Shown: in pieces, positions 27,134 to 35,346 of the stretch | How the letters are laid out: each line of letters opens with the position of its first letter | Numbering within the stretch: position 1 is the first letter of the stretch | From: Dokdonella sp. | Lineage (GTDB): Bacteria; Pseudomonadota; Gammaproteobacteria; Xanthomonadales; Rhodanobacteraceae | NCBI RefSeq assembly: GCF_019634845.1 | Contig: NZ_JAHCAQ010000007.1 | Location: forward strand, 100,368 to 164,367 | DNA: 64,000 nucleotides | Reading direction: 5' to 3' | Made by a program: the position numbers and the translations under genes | The notes under the pieces: model-generated | What the model was told of the DNA's origin: nothing | The model's input: the letters and a program-made list of their open reading frames with translations, nothing else | Databases searched by the model: none

Positions 27134-27903
27134 GTGCGGGCAGCAACGCGACGATCCGCATCGCGCGGCGTCTCGCGCGCGACATGCAGGCGCTGCACTT
27201 CAGCACGCCGTCGCACGTGTACAACCCGCTGGTCTACACCTGGGCCGCGCACCGCGAGTACCTCAGCCGCTACGGCACGGCGCCTGGCCGCGTGCTGCTG
27301 CTGGGCATGAACCCGGGGCCCTGGGGCATGGCGCAGACCGGCGTACCGTTCGGCGACGTCGCCATGGTGCGCGACTGGTTCGACATTCCGCTGCAGCTCG
27401 GCCGCGAGTTGCCGGCGCAGCACCGCAAGTATCCGATCCTCGGCAAGGACTGCCGGCGCAGCGAGGGCAGCGGCGCGCGGCTGTGGCACTGGGCGCAGCA
27501 GCGCGTGGGCACGCCGGAGGCGTTCTTTGCCCGCTTCTTCGTCTGGAACTATTGCCCGCTGCTGTTCATCAAGGATGCGCGCAACCTCGTGCCCGAGCGC
27601 CTGGGCAGGCACGAGGGCGCAGCACTCACGCAGGCCTGCGATCGCGCGCTGGCGGACGTCTGGCGCGCGCTGCGTCCCACCGCGGTGGTCGGCATCGGCC
27701 GTTACGCACAGGCTCGCGCGCGCGCCGTGCTCGCAGCGGATGTGCAGGTGCACTACCTGCCGCATCCGAGCCCGGCCAGCCCGGCCGCCAACCGCGACTG
27801 GCCCGGCCTGGCCGAGGCCGCCCTGGAACCGTGGTTGCCGCCGTTGCGCCGCACGCGCGCATCGCCCGCCAAGCCGACACCGCGACAACCGCCCCAAGGT
27901 TGA
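27130..27903 (+). CDS. SMUG1-family uracil-DNA glycosylase
   Basis: 257 residues starting at GTG 27130, which overlaps the glmS stop as GTGA. The active-site motif LLLGMNPGPWGMAQTGVPFG corresponds to the SMUG1 G-M-N-P-G-P-[FW]-G-M block, with Asn as the water-activating residue. A second motif, HPSPASP, near the C-terminus matches the DNA-intercalation/catalytic His region of the superfamily. Bacterial SMUG1-like proteins remove uracil or hypoxanthine from DNA. The final 20 residues are rich in Pro, Arg and Thr and look disordered. Coupling to glmS is unexpected; it may be only a shared transcript. Confidence 0.9.
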
Positions 27904-28219
27904 TCGCCTGCGTTGGCAGCGCAGCCCACAAGCGAGCGCCAAGCGCCGTTGGCTGCTGACGACCGACCCGAGGTCGGACCGGCCAGCGCCGCGCAAACGT
28001 GCGCGATCCGCTGACCGCAGCGGCGCCGCGCGCCAAGCCTGCACCGCGACGGTTGCGCGCGAATCAGGCCGGCCGCCGATGCATGCGGCCGCCGCGGCGC
28101 GGCAGCGGCGGCCTGCCGAAGGCGCGACCGGCCCGAGCGGGGGCGACCACGGCGGCCATTCCCGCCCGCAGGTTTGCAGACCCGCCGCGGCCCCGCAGCC
28201 TGGAGCGCGGCGACCGGCT
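27904..28219. other. Intergenic stretch, no gene recognised
   Basis: 316 bases of very GC-rich DNA between the convergent SMUG1-like and FG-GAP genes. CCGACC and GGTCGG around CGA (27965-27979) give a small inverted repeat that could act as a terminator hairpin. No reading frame with a plausible start or recognisable motif was found on either strand. Confidence 0.5.
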
Positions 28220-29773
28220 TCAATGCGCGCGTACGTTTGCGATGGGGTAGTCGCCGTTCTGACCCCAGGGCATGTCGGCCACGGTCGAGACCGAACCTCG
28301 CACCATGAACTTCGACTCGCCCGCAGTGGCCGATGGACGCCACACCGCATAGTCGTCGAGCCCATCGCCATCATAGTCGCCGGACAACACGTAATCGGTG
28401 GCCGAGGCGCCAAACGCCACCGATGGCTGGCCCGTGCTCGTCCCCATGTCGTAGCTCGTCCACTGCACCACGCCGCCGCTGCTGGCGGTCGTGGTGATGT
28501 CATGAAGCTCATTGCCGACGTGGTTGCCCACCACGACCACATTTGAGGGCGTGCCGAAGTTGAACGTCCTGGCGATTGCGCCCGTCGTACCGTCGTAGAT
28601 GCGGAATTGGGCCACGCCGCCGCCGGCGTTCGACTGGATTGCCATGTCGGCGCGGCCGTCACCGGTGTAGTCGACACCCCCCATTGCGAACGCACCGGTC
28701 TCGCCGGTCACCAGATCGCGCAGCGCGCCCGTGCTGCTCAGGCGGATCAGGGTGTGCGAGGCATCACCCGGCGCGCTTCCAGCACGATACAGTGCGAAAT
28801 CGTCGATGCCGTCACCATCGTAATCGCCGATGTGGGTTGGATTGTCGCCGGTTTGGCCCATCACCTGGATCAACGGAACATCGGTAGGACGACTCGAGCG
28901 CCGCACCTTGAACGCGGCGGCGCCGGGAACCCAGACCACCGCATCGGCGATGCCGTCGCCATCGAAATCGCCGCTGGTGAAGAAATTGGTCGCGGTGCCG
29001 AAAACGAAACTCTGCACCGGCCCGGCCGCCGTGCCATCGTTGCCCTTCACGAACCAGGTCACGTCGCCATTGGCGCCGCCGCCGGTATTGCGCACCACCG
29101 TGTAGCTGGTGCGGCCGCTGCCGGTGTAGTCGGCCCACGCGCGCCGGCAATGGCCCCGCGTGGCATCGAATCCATCGCCGAAGATCGCGTCATCGAGCAA
29201 GCTGAGCCGCGCCGAATTCACGCTGCCGGTGTCCCCGCCGAAGTTATCGGGGATCGTCAGCGTCCAGGCGCCGTTGACGTCGCTGCCGCTGAGCCCGCCA
29301 AAGGCCAACGCGAGCGAAGTGCCACAGCCGCCGGACAGACCCAGCTTCGTACCCTCGGTGCTCGTGCGGTAAGGGCCGGCGGGGATGCCGAATGCGCTTG
29401 GCTGCCCGACTGCCGTGACCCACAGGTCGGCACCGGTATCGCCGAAGTCATACGTGCCATTGAAGTTGGCCGGGGTCCCGACGGCGCTTGGCCTCGATAC
29501 ACCAACCCGCCCGAACACGACCAGCTGCGCCTTGCCACCGGGTGACACGAGGGTGGCCTTGAGATCACCGGCCCAGGTGTGGGTGAGGCCCAGTCGCAGG
29601 TTCACGCGATCGATCGGCTGGACCATGCCCGACACGTTGAAAGTGATCGTCATCCCGGCGGGGCTGCCATCGGGAATCGGCCCGGTACCGCCGCCAATGA
29701 AATCGGCCGCAGCGGCGACCGAAGCCAGGCTGCCCGCCACTGCGGCCAGCAACAAACGGATCATGTACGTCAT
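28220..29773 (-). CDS. Secreted protein with proprotein-convertase P domain and FG-GAP repeats
   Basis: 517 residues; ATG 29773 is preceded by a strong GGGGGAG site. A signal peptide (MIRLLLAAVAGSLASVAAA) leads into a P/Homo-B jelly-roll domain, about residues 25-195: GLTHTWAGDLKATLVSPGG, GTYDFGDTGADLW, GAWTLTIPDNFGGD. Then comes DDAIFGDGFDATRGHC, a short motif shared with other secreted proteins here. The C-terminal half has calcium-binding-like FG-GAP/VCBS repeats: GDFDGDGIADAVVW, GDYDGDGIDDFALY, VDYTGDGRADMAI and GDYDGDGLDDYAVW. No catalytic domain is seen, although P domains often accompany proteases. A surface or extracellular adhesive role is the likely class. Confidence 0.88.
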   Translation of the reverse strand: MTYMIRLLLAAVAGSLASVAAAADFIGGGTGPIPDGSPAGMTITFNVSGMVQPIDRVNLRLGLTHTWAGDLKATLVSPGGKAQLVVFGRVGVSRPSAVGTPANFNGTYDFGDTGADLWVTAVGQPSAFGIPAGPYRTSTEGTKLGLSGGCGTSLALAFGGLSGSDVNGAWTLTIPDNFGGDTGSVNSARLSLLDDAIFGDGFDATRGHCRRAWADYTGSGRTSYTVVRNTGGGANGDVTWFVKGNDGTAAGPVQSFVFGTATNFFTSGDFDGDGIADAVVWVPGAAAFKVRRSSRPTDVPLIQVMGQTGDNPTHIGDYDGDGIDDFALYRAGSAPGDASHTLIRLSSTGALRDLVTGETGAFAMGGVDYTGDGRADMAIQSNAGGGVAQFRIYDGTTGAIARTFNFGTPSNVVVVGNHVGNELHDITTTASSGGVVQWTSYDMGTSTGQPSVAFGASATDYVLSGDYDGDGLDDYAVWRPSATAGESKFMVRGSVSTVADMPWGQNGDYPIANVRAH

Positions 29774-29879
29774 GCTGCACTCCCCCTCGCTGGTTGATCG
29801 CCGCCCCGAAGTGCACGCTCGCGCAACAAGGCGAACCGGCACCCCGCGCGCACCACGCGGATGTTGTCAGCACGGCGGC

Positions 29880-30139
29880 CCGCCTCCCCGGGCAACTTGC
29901 CGTCGCGGTAGGGCTTCTGCCGGCGCTCGGTCACGGCGTCGAGCGCGAGCTCGACCTTCGGCGTCATTGAACCTCGATCGCACGCGCGACCGGCTGCGCG
30001 CCGAGCGGAGCATCGCGTGCTCACCGGCCGACGGCCCGCGGGACCGTCAGCTCGGCAAGCGGGAGCTGTGGGTGGGTATCTGGATCGCTTGCTCGAACAA
30101 CTGGCGCATGAGCCCGACCCGCGGGCACCGTTGGCCCAT
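29880..30139 (-). pseudogene. Frameshifted copy of the small gene at 33320-33592
   Basis: The DNA aligns along its length with 33350-33592. The reverse strand still encodes VELALDAVTERRQKPYRDGK beside VETQLVLDALTERLQRLYRE of the intact gene, and MRQLFEQAIQI beside LKREFFEEAIQI in another frame. An extra A at about 29971 (TTGAACCTCG against TTGACCTCG) shifts the frame and creates a TGA at once, and further substitutions follow. The start codon position corresponds to CAT at 30137-30139. The copy is clearly inactive. It lies just upstream of the FG-GAP gene and is likely the trace of a local duplication about 3.4 kb apart. The rest of 29774-30411 holds no gene I can recognise. Confidence 0.8.
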
Positions 30140-30411
30140 GCAGGACGCAGCAAAAGGCGTGCCCGCGACCCGGTTTCGATCGCCGCCCGCACCGACGGTC
30201 GCAGCGCCGAAGAAAGGCGCAGGCGCGGATCGACCAAACGCCGCGAGCTGAGCGGTACGAGTGCAGCGAAGATGGGACTGGGTACCGCAACCGCAGGCGA
30301 GCAGCCACGCGGCACGCCCGGGCGCCGGCGGTGCGACGCGTGCCGCAGGCGCATGTCGGGAAACAGCCCGCGACCACGCCGCGGGCACGGCATCAACAGC
30401 GAGTCTTGCGA

Positions 30412-30945
30412 TCAGTACGGCGAATCGTTCGCGAACCGGCCCCGACATCCGTTGTCGACCCACATTTCACCCCGGTGGTCATAGCCGAAGTCCTCGCCGG
30501 GCGAACACGCCGAGCGCGACAACTTTTCCACCAGGCGCACGCCCTGCCAATGGCTCGGGATCGAACATTTCATCATCTCGCCGTTCGAACTGGCGCACTC
30601 GACAACGCCATCATCGTCCGATGGCGAGTCATAACCACCGCCGCCCTGCTCACGGATCAGCGCAAACTGTCCGCGACAGCCATTGGACACCCACACTGCC
30701 GGATCACCCTGGTCGAAGCCCCAGGTCTCACCTTCGACACAAGCCGCGCGCGACAGCTGCTGGATGAGCCGCGCGCCTGCGAAACCGCGGGCCGGACAGC
30801 GATGTTCCGCACCACCCGAGCTGTCACACTCGATGCTACTGCCGCCTCCCGACGAATATCCCTGCGGCCCATACCCGTTGGCGGCCCATGCCGCAGCAGG
30901 AATGCAGAAGGTGGCGACCGCAACCATGACCTGTACGCGACGCAT
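30412..30945 (-). CDS. Secreted DUF3011 double-domain protein
   Basis: 177 residues from ATG 30945 with GGGAGGA upstream. A signal peptide (VQVMVAVATFCIPAAAWAA) is followed by a Gly/Ser-rich linker and two DUF3011 modules. Each has Cys, then a run ending in RL(I/V)(Q/E)(Q/K)LSR(A/S)AC, then (W/D)(G)F or Y-D, then a W-V-(S/D)-N-G-C-R-G-(Q/R)-F block. The conserved cysteines probably form disulphides in the periplasm. Function is unknown; the module is common in Lysobacterales secreted proteins. The upstream extension of the frame to 31218 has no leader and is not used. Confidence 0.85.
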   Translation of the reverse strand: MRRVQVMVAVATFCIPAAAWAANGYGPQGYSSGGGSSIECDSSGGAEHRCPARGFAGARLIQQLSRAACVEGETWGFDQGDPAVWVSNGCRGQFALIREQGGGGYDSPSDDDGVVECASSNGEMMKCSIPSHWQGVRLVEKLSRSACSPGEDFGYDHRGEMWVDNGCRGRFANDSPY

Positions 30946-31235
30946 GCTGAAGTCCTCCCTTGGCAATGTTGCGATGCGAAGTCGGTTGCCATCCGCGACG
31001 CGCGACGGATCTGACGTCGAATGCGGCACCGGCGCGCCGAGCATAACATCACGTGTTGCTTCCGCCGTCGGGGTGGGCACGCGGCCCGCGCGGCATGACG
31101 GCGCGGAGCCGACGCACAACCGGGATCGGCCCAGCGTGCGAACGAACCCGAGCAGCGATTTCCCTGATGTCGGATACTGTTGGCACCCGGAACCGGGCCG
31201 ATGACATGCCAACCGCACAGCATGAGACGAATCCC

Positions 31236-32048
31236 ATGAGAATGGCTGCCACCTTGATCTTCATCCTGCTCGCCGCCGAATTGTTCGCGGGGCCGGCGAA
31301 TGCCGCCTCGCGGCTGGGCGAGAGCTGCGATCTGTCCGTCCTCGGCGTTGGTGACACCACCGACTTTTACCGCTTCGACAACACGCTGCGCGAGGCCGTC
31401 ACCGCACGCGATGCGGCAGCACTCGCGCCGCTGGTCGATTACCCGGTTCGCCTCAACTACAAGGACGGTGGCCATGTCGAGGTCCACGATGCGGCCGCCC
31501 TGCGCGAGCGCTACGCCGGCGGCTTGTGGCCCGTCCTGCAGGACGCCGTAATCGGGCAGCAGCCGGGCGAGCTGTTCTGCAATGCGGACGGCGTGATGTA
31601 CGGCGATGGCACGGTGTGGGTCAACCTCGTCGGCCGCGCCGCAGTGTTCCGGATCACCGCGCTCAATCTTCCCGGGCATGCGCCGGCGCAGGGCACGCCG
31701 GCCGAGGCCGCAGCGGCCCGCGCCGCGGGCGGCAACAAGGTGCTTCTCGCGTGCGACACCAACAAGTTCCACATCGTGATCGACGCCGGGGCGGACGACC
31801 AGCCGCGCTACCGTTCCTGGAACCAACCCAACCTGCCGCCGGCTGATCCGGCGATGAACCTCATCGGCGATGAGAGCCGCGAAGGCACGGGCATGTGTTC
31901 GCATCGGATCTGGCATTTCCGCAACGGCAACACCGACTACGTCGTCAGCGAGCCGGGTTGCACCAATGACGAAGTGCCGTCGAACGCCAAAGCCCAGTTG
32001 ACGGTCCAGACCCATGGCAGAACGCAACTGGAATCATGGTGTCACTGA
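31236..32048 (+). CDS. Secreted protein of unknown function (SnoaL-like N-terminal region)
   Basis: 270 residues from ATG 31236; ATG 31242 is an alternative, and 31203 would add residues before the leader. A signal peptide (MAATLIFILLAAELFAGPANA) is followed by a region of about 110 residues resembling SnoaL/NTF2-like folds: LREAVTARDAAALAPLVDYP, then a strand-rich stretch with DGVMYGDGTVWVNL. The C-terminal part contains five or so cysteines (LLACDTNKFH, GMCSHRIWHF, EPGCTNDE) and may be disulphide-bonded. It begins a run of three plus-strand genes (31236-32968), each with a signal peptide, spaced by 13 and 4 bases, so likely one transcript. No known product is recognised. Confidence 0.75.
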   Translation: MRMAATLIFILLAAELFAGPANAASRLGESCDLSVLGVGDTTDFYRFDNTLREAVTARDAAALAPLVDYPVRLNYKDGGHVEVHDAAALRERYAGGLWPVLQDAVIGQQPGELFCNADGVMYGDGTVWVNLVGRAAVFRITALNLPGHAPAQGTPAEAAAARAAGGNKVLLACDTNKFHIVIDAGADDQPRYRSWNQPNLPPADPAMNLIGDESREGTGMCSHRIWHFRNGNTDYVVSEPGCTNDEVPSNAKAQLTVQTHGRTQLESWCH

Positions 32049-32061
32049 TCCGGAGGTCCAG

Positions 32062-32553
32062 ATGAAATCCGTACGTCATGGGTTGTACGCCCTCGCCGCT
32101 GCGCTCTGCGGCACGCTCGCTGCCGCATCCGCGAACGAGCCGCTCGACTTCAACGTGAGCGTGACCCTGTCGCCCAAGGCGGCCGCAAAGTTGCAGGCGA
32201 CGCACGAAGGCATCACTGCCAGTGCAAGCTACTACGGCGACCCGACTCCGGCGGCTGCCAAGCACGCCGACGAAGTGGGCCATATCGACCTCGGCAACGA
32301 GCAGGTCGCGGCGCCCGGCAGTGCGGGCCCGGTCCACTTCAGCGGCGGCAACGTCGCGACCGATCGCCTCGGCTGGATCCAGGGTGGCGTGAAGGTGAAC
32401 GTCAACGTGTTTTCCTCCCGCCACAGCGATCCGGACAACATCCTGGCCTGCGATTTCATCGACGGCAGCCTTGCCGCCGTCATCAAGGCGCAACCCGTCA
32501 CCATCCACTGCGGCCTGATCGCGGAAAACCTCGAAACCCGGATGAAACCGTAA
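32062..32553 (+). CDS. Small secreted protein of unknown function
   Basis: 163 residues from ATG 32062, preceded by an excellent GGAGG six bases upstream. The signal peptide is KSVRHGLYALAAALCGTLAA up to about residue 24. The mature part begins with FNVSVTLSPKAAAKLQATHE, includes ASYYGDPTPAA, and has a pair of cysteines (LACDF and IHCGL). Strand-rich spacing suggests a small beta-sandwich, and the wording recalls secreted calcium-binding or metal-chelate-type domains, but no family is assigned. It is the middle gene of the three-gene secreted cluster, 13 bases after its neighbour. Confidence 0.78.
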   Translation: MKSVRHGLYALAAALCGTLAAASANEPLDFNVSVTLSPKAAAKLQATHEGITASASYYGDPTPAAAKHADEVGHIDLGNEQVAAPGSAGPVHFSGGNVATDRLGWIQGGVKVNVNVFSSRHSDPDNILACDFIDGSLAAVIKAQPVTIHCGLIAENLETRMKP

Positions 32554-32557
32554 CCCC

Positions 32558-32968
32558 ATGAGGCGACTCCTCACACTTGCAGTTGCCGCTTGCATCTGCG
32601 GCCAGGCACACGCCGATCCGGACGACTTTCGTTGCTTCGTATCGATTGGCCATCAGCCACCGATCCGGCTGGAAATCGAGTTCACGAACGCCAACGCTGG
32701 CTACGTCACCTACGAACATGGCCATGGCCGGATCCCCGTCGCGCTGACCGACGACAAGAGCGCCCTTTCCCCGCGCGATCGCCCCGGCGAGGCGACGATG
32801 CGCTGGCGGGAAGATGCGACGGTGGGCGCCGGCGGCGAATACGTGATGACCAGCGAGGGCGCGCGCGTCGCCGACTTCCGCTACATCCGCAACAAGGACG
32901 GCAAGATCTTCCGCTTCGAAGAAGACCTGCAGGCATCCGGCGAAAACGCCTGCACGTGGAACAAGTGA
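32558..32968 (+). CDS. Small secreted protein of unknown function
   Basis: 136 residues with a short signal peptide (MRRLLTLAVAACICGQAHA). The mature protein is strand-rich and has two cysteines, one near each end (DFRCFVSIG and ENACTWNK), which could join as a disulphide. Its start is 4 bases after the preceding stop. No family is recognised. Together with its two neighbours it forms a compact secreted-protein operon. Confidence 0.78.
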   Translation: MRRLLTLAVAACICGQAHADPDDFRCFVSIGHQPPIRLEIEFTNANAGYVTYEHGHGRIPVALTDDKSALSPRDRPGEATMRWREDATVGAGGEYVMTSEGARVADFRYIRNKDGKIFRFEEDLQASGENACTWNK

Positions 32969-33319
32969 AGCCATAGGCCGACTGCGGCCACACCTGCCGT
33001 CGATCGCCTCGCGTTGCCGCGCCTGTCGCGGCTGAAGACGGCCGCCGGGTCGCTTCGCCCTAACGCGCTCGGCGCCGGTGCGGCGGGCTCGGGCGCACGA
33101 TTGCTGCCTGGATCAGTAGGCCGGCGGCGCGGCCACCCTCGTTCGAGGTCGGCGTCGGGCAGCGCGCACAGGATTTCCGCGTCATTGTCCGATTCGGACA
33201 ATACCGACTGCGGATCGAAGGCATCGCGGCGCCACCACGCGGGCGCAGCAAGGCAACGCCGCCCGCAGTGCCCGTTCGCGCAACGACGCGAGCGGGCGCC
33301 CCGGCGCGCTACGGGAATA
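32969..33319. other. Convergent intergenic stretch with an operator-like palindrome
   Basis: 351 bases between the end of the plus-strand secreted trio and the end of the minus-strand small gene. A minus-strand open frame crosses it (containing QSVLSESDNDAEILCAL), but it has no convincing start or homologue. The only distinct element is the palindrome at 33184-33202. Confidence 0.45.
33184..33202. repeat. Perfect 19-base palindrome (9-bp arms, 1-base centre)
   Basis: ATTGTCCGA-T-TCGGACAAT is an exact inverted repeat. The size and symmetry suit a dimeric transcription factor site. However, it lies between two convergent genes, about 120 bases beyond the end of the small minus-strand gene and far from any promoter I can place. 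As RNA it could form a 7-bp stem with a 5-base loop, without a T run. Confidence 0.7.
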
Positions 33320-33592
33320 TCACCAGCGCGGCACGCCGGCATCCGCCGGCAGCTTGCCCTCGCGGTAGAGCCTCTGCAGGCGCTCGGTCAGGGCGTCGAG
33401 CACGAGCTGGGTCTCGACGCCATTGACCTCGATCGCACGCGCGATCTGCTGCGCGCTGAGCGGGCGCGTCACGTGTTCACCGGCGGCCTGGGCGAGCGTG
33501 ACCGCCAGCTCGGCGAGCTGGGTGGTGTAGATACGGATCTGGATCGCTTCCTCGAAGAACTCACGCTTGAGCAGGAATTGCTGGTCGGTCAT
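33320..33592 (-). CDS. Small helical protein of unknown function (90 aa)
   Basis: 90 residues, starting ATG 33592 with a GGGAGACGCAG site upstream. Predicted mainly helical with heptad-like hydrophobics: EEAIQIRIYTTQLAELAVTL and TQLVLDALTERLQRLYREGK. The second half (PLSAQQIARAIEVNGVETQ) could be a helix-turn-helix-like or dimerisation segment, but no family is recognised. No signal peptide is present. A decayed copy lies at 29880-30139. Selection on the present copy is suggested by its intact frame compared with that pseudogene. Confidence 0.7.
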   Translation of the reverse strand: MTDQQFLLKREFFEEAIQIRIYTTQLAELAVTLAQAAGEHVTRPLSAQQIARAIEVNGVETQLVLDALTERLQRLYREGKLPADAGVPRW

Positions 33593-33692
33593 CTGCGTCT
33601 CCCGGTCACGACACGGCTGGCGGCCAGTCTACGCGCGCGCCGGCCATGGTTCGTGCTGGCGTGCAGCAAGCGCGCTCCGGCACAATGCGCCA

Positions 33693-34271
33693 ATGCGAGT
33701 CTGTGTCTATTGCGCCTCGAGCGCGCTGGTCGATCCGGCTTACCTGGCCGCCGCGCGCGAGCTTGGCGCGACGCTTGCGCGCGAACAGTGCACGGTCGTC
33801 TACGGCGGTGGCGGCACCGGCCTCATGGGCGCGCTGGCCGACGGCGCGCTCGCCGCAGGCGGCGAGGTCATCGGCATCATCCCGCGCTTCATGGTCGAAG
33901 TGGAATGGCAGCATCCGGGCGTGGGCGACATGCAGGTCGTCGAGGACATGCGCGAGCGCAAGCATCGCCTGCTGACGGGCTCGGATGCGGTGGTCGCGCT
34001 GCCGGGTGGTTGCGGCACGCTCGAAGAGCTGTCCGAGGCGCTCACGCTCAAGCGCCTGGCGCTGTATGCCAAGCCGATCCTGCTGCTCGACATCAACGGA
34101 TTCTACGCACCGCTCGAGCGCTTCCTCGAACAGATGATCGAACAGCGCTTCATGAACATCGAGCATCGCGGCCTGTGGACACGCGTGACACGCGTGGCCG
34201 ATGTGCTGCCGACGATCCGGGCCACACCCGACTGGGATGCCAACGCGCGCGCCTACGCGGCGGCGCGCTGA
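33693..34271 (+). CDS. LOG-family (TIGR00730) nucleoside 5'-monophosphate phosphoribohydrolase
   Basis: 192 residues from ATG 33693. The Rossmann start is VCVYCASSALVDP, followed by YGGGGTGLMGALADGAL. The signature PGGCGTLEEL matches the LOG PGGxGTxxE motif. Members cleave the N-glycosidic bond of nucleoside monophosphates (cytokinin-activating in plants, AMP or pyrimidine-nucleotide hydrolases in bacteria). It is divergent from the 90-aa gene and convergent with the TfoX-type gene, so is probably monocistronic. Confidence 0.92.
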   Translation: MRVCVYCASSALVDPAYLAAARELGATLAREQCTVVYGGGGTGLMGALADGALAAGGEVIGIIPRFMVEVEWQHPGVGDMQVVEDMRERKHRLLTGSDAVVALPGGCGTLEELSEALTLKRLALYAKPILLLDINGFYAPLERFLEQMIEQRFMNIEHRGLWTRVTRVADVLPTIRATPDWDANARAYAAAR

Positions 34272-34279
34272 CGCGGTCG

Positions 34280-34298
34280 CGGCGCGGCGATCGCGCCG
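34280..34298. terminator. Hairpin between convergent genes
   Basis: CGGCGCG and CGCGCCG form a 7-bp stem around GCGAT. It fills the gap between the LOG-family stop (34271) and the TfoX-type stop (34299). It lacks a T run and is assigned by position. Confidence 0.45.
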
Positions 34299-34730
34299 TC
34301 AATCGAAGCGGCTGAGGCTGCGCTCGTCACCGCCCGCGCCATCCTCGGCGCGATCGGGGTCATCGAACAGGCTCGCGGCCTGCGCCGCATCGCCGCTGCC
34401 ATCGTCGCCAGCGCTGGGCGCGCCGTCGCTGGCCGCCTTCTGGCGTTCCCAGCGCGAGCGGATCGGATTGGCCGACTCGGCTGCCTCGAGCGCGGCGACG
34501 AGCTCCTTGCGCTGCGCCTCGGGCACATCGTTCCAATGGCAGTCGGCCAGCGCACCGGCCATCGAGTAGAGCAGGTTGAGGCTGGGCCGGAAGCCGGCGC
34601 GCTTGACCTTGAGGAAGGCCTCGACCACGCCGACGCGGGCGAGGTCGTCGGTGGTGCGCACGCCGACCTGGCGCAGCCAGGCGGCGGACTTCGGTCCGAC
34701 GTTGCGAATCTTGTTGTCGTTGCCAGCCAT
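34299..34730 (-). CDS. TfoX C-terminal domain protein
   Basis: 143 residues. Residues 1-80 match the TfoX_C helix-hairpin-helix type domain: IRNVGPKSAAWLRQVGVRT, TTDDLARVGVVEAFLKVK, LNLLYSMAGALADCHW. The rest is an acidic, low-complexity tail (GDDGSGDAAQ, DDPDRAEDGAGGD). TfoX/Sxy proteins regulate competence in some gammaproteobacteria, but proteins with the C-terminal domain alone have no settled role. It lies 9 bases after the methionine sulfoxide reductase gene and is likely co-transcribed with it. Confidence 0.87.
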   Translation of the reverse strand: MAGNDNKIRNVGPKSAAWLRQVGVRTTDDLARVGVVEAFLKVKRAGFRPSLNLLYSMAGALADCHWNDVPEAQRKELVAALEAAESANPIRSRWERQKAASDGAPSAGDDGSGDAAQAASLFDDPDRAEDGAGGDERSLSRFD

Positions 34731-34739
34731 GGGGATTCC

Positions 34740-35246
34740 TCAGGCCGCAGCCGCAGCCGGTTCGAGCGACGCGACGAATGCCGCGCACAAGCGCTCCATG
34801 CCGCGCCGATCGGCGGCGTCGAAGCGGGCCAGCTCGGGGCTGTCCACGTCCCACACGCCGAGCAGCACGCCGCGCGCGTCGATGAGCGGCACCACGAGCT
34901 CGGAACGCGAGGCACCGTCGCAGGCGATGTGGCCGGCGAATGCGTTGACATCGTCGACGAGCTGGGTCTGCCGCGTCTGCGCCGCGGTGCCGCACACGCC
35001 TTTGCCGAGCGCGATGCGAACGCAGGCCGGCTTGCCCTGGAATGGACCGACCACGAGTTCGCGGCCGTCGAAGAAATAGAACCCGCACCAGTTGATCGCC
35101 GGCAGCGCATGCCAGACCAGGGCGGCGAAATTGGCCGCGTTGGCGACGCGATCGCGCTCGCCGTGCAGCAGTGCACACGCCTGCTGCGCGAGCTCGGCAT
35201 AGAACTCGTCCTTGCTGGCAGCCTCGATGTGGGTGGCAGCGAACAT
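34740..35246 (-). CDS. msrC: Free methionine-R-sulfoxide reductase (GAF domain)
   Basis: 168 residues from ATG 35246, a single GAF domain. The three redox cysteines of the fRMsr family are all there with the E. coli spacing (10 and 24 residues apart): PACVRIALGKGVCGTAA then GHIACDGASRSE. NWCGFYFFDG and VVPLIDARGVLLGVWDVDS are other family blocks. It reduces free Met-R-sulfoxide in the cytoplasm using thioredoxin-type electrons. It is divergent from bioD by about 100 bases. Confidence 0.93.
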   Translation of the reverse strand: MFAATHIEAASKDEFYAELAQQACALLHGERDRVANAANFAALVWHALPAINWCGFYFFDGRELVVGPFQGKPACVRIALGKGVCGTAAQTRQTQLVDDVNAFAGHIACDGASRSELVVPLIDARGVLLGVWDVDSPELARFDAADRRGMERLCAAFVASLEPAAAAA

Positions 35247-35346
35247 GCGGCACCGGAAGCGGGAAACGCCGTATTGTATCGCCTCATGTCGACCTGCGGC
35301 CCATGCGCCACGGCGCGCCGACACTCCCCCCAACGGAACGACGACC

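Noticed and set aside
27753-28343. Minus-strand open frame covering the 27904-28219 gap
   Set aside because: It runs into both neighbouring genes, is Arg/Ala/Gly-rich and has no plausible start or family.
33014-34315. Long plus-strand frame spanning the 90-aa gene and the LOG-family gene in another phase
   Set aside because: No ribosome site or motif; it conflicts with two better-supported genes, one of which has a pseudogene homologue.
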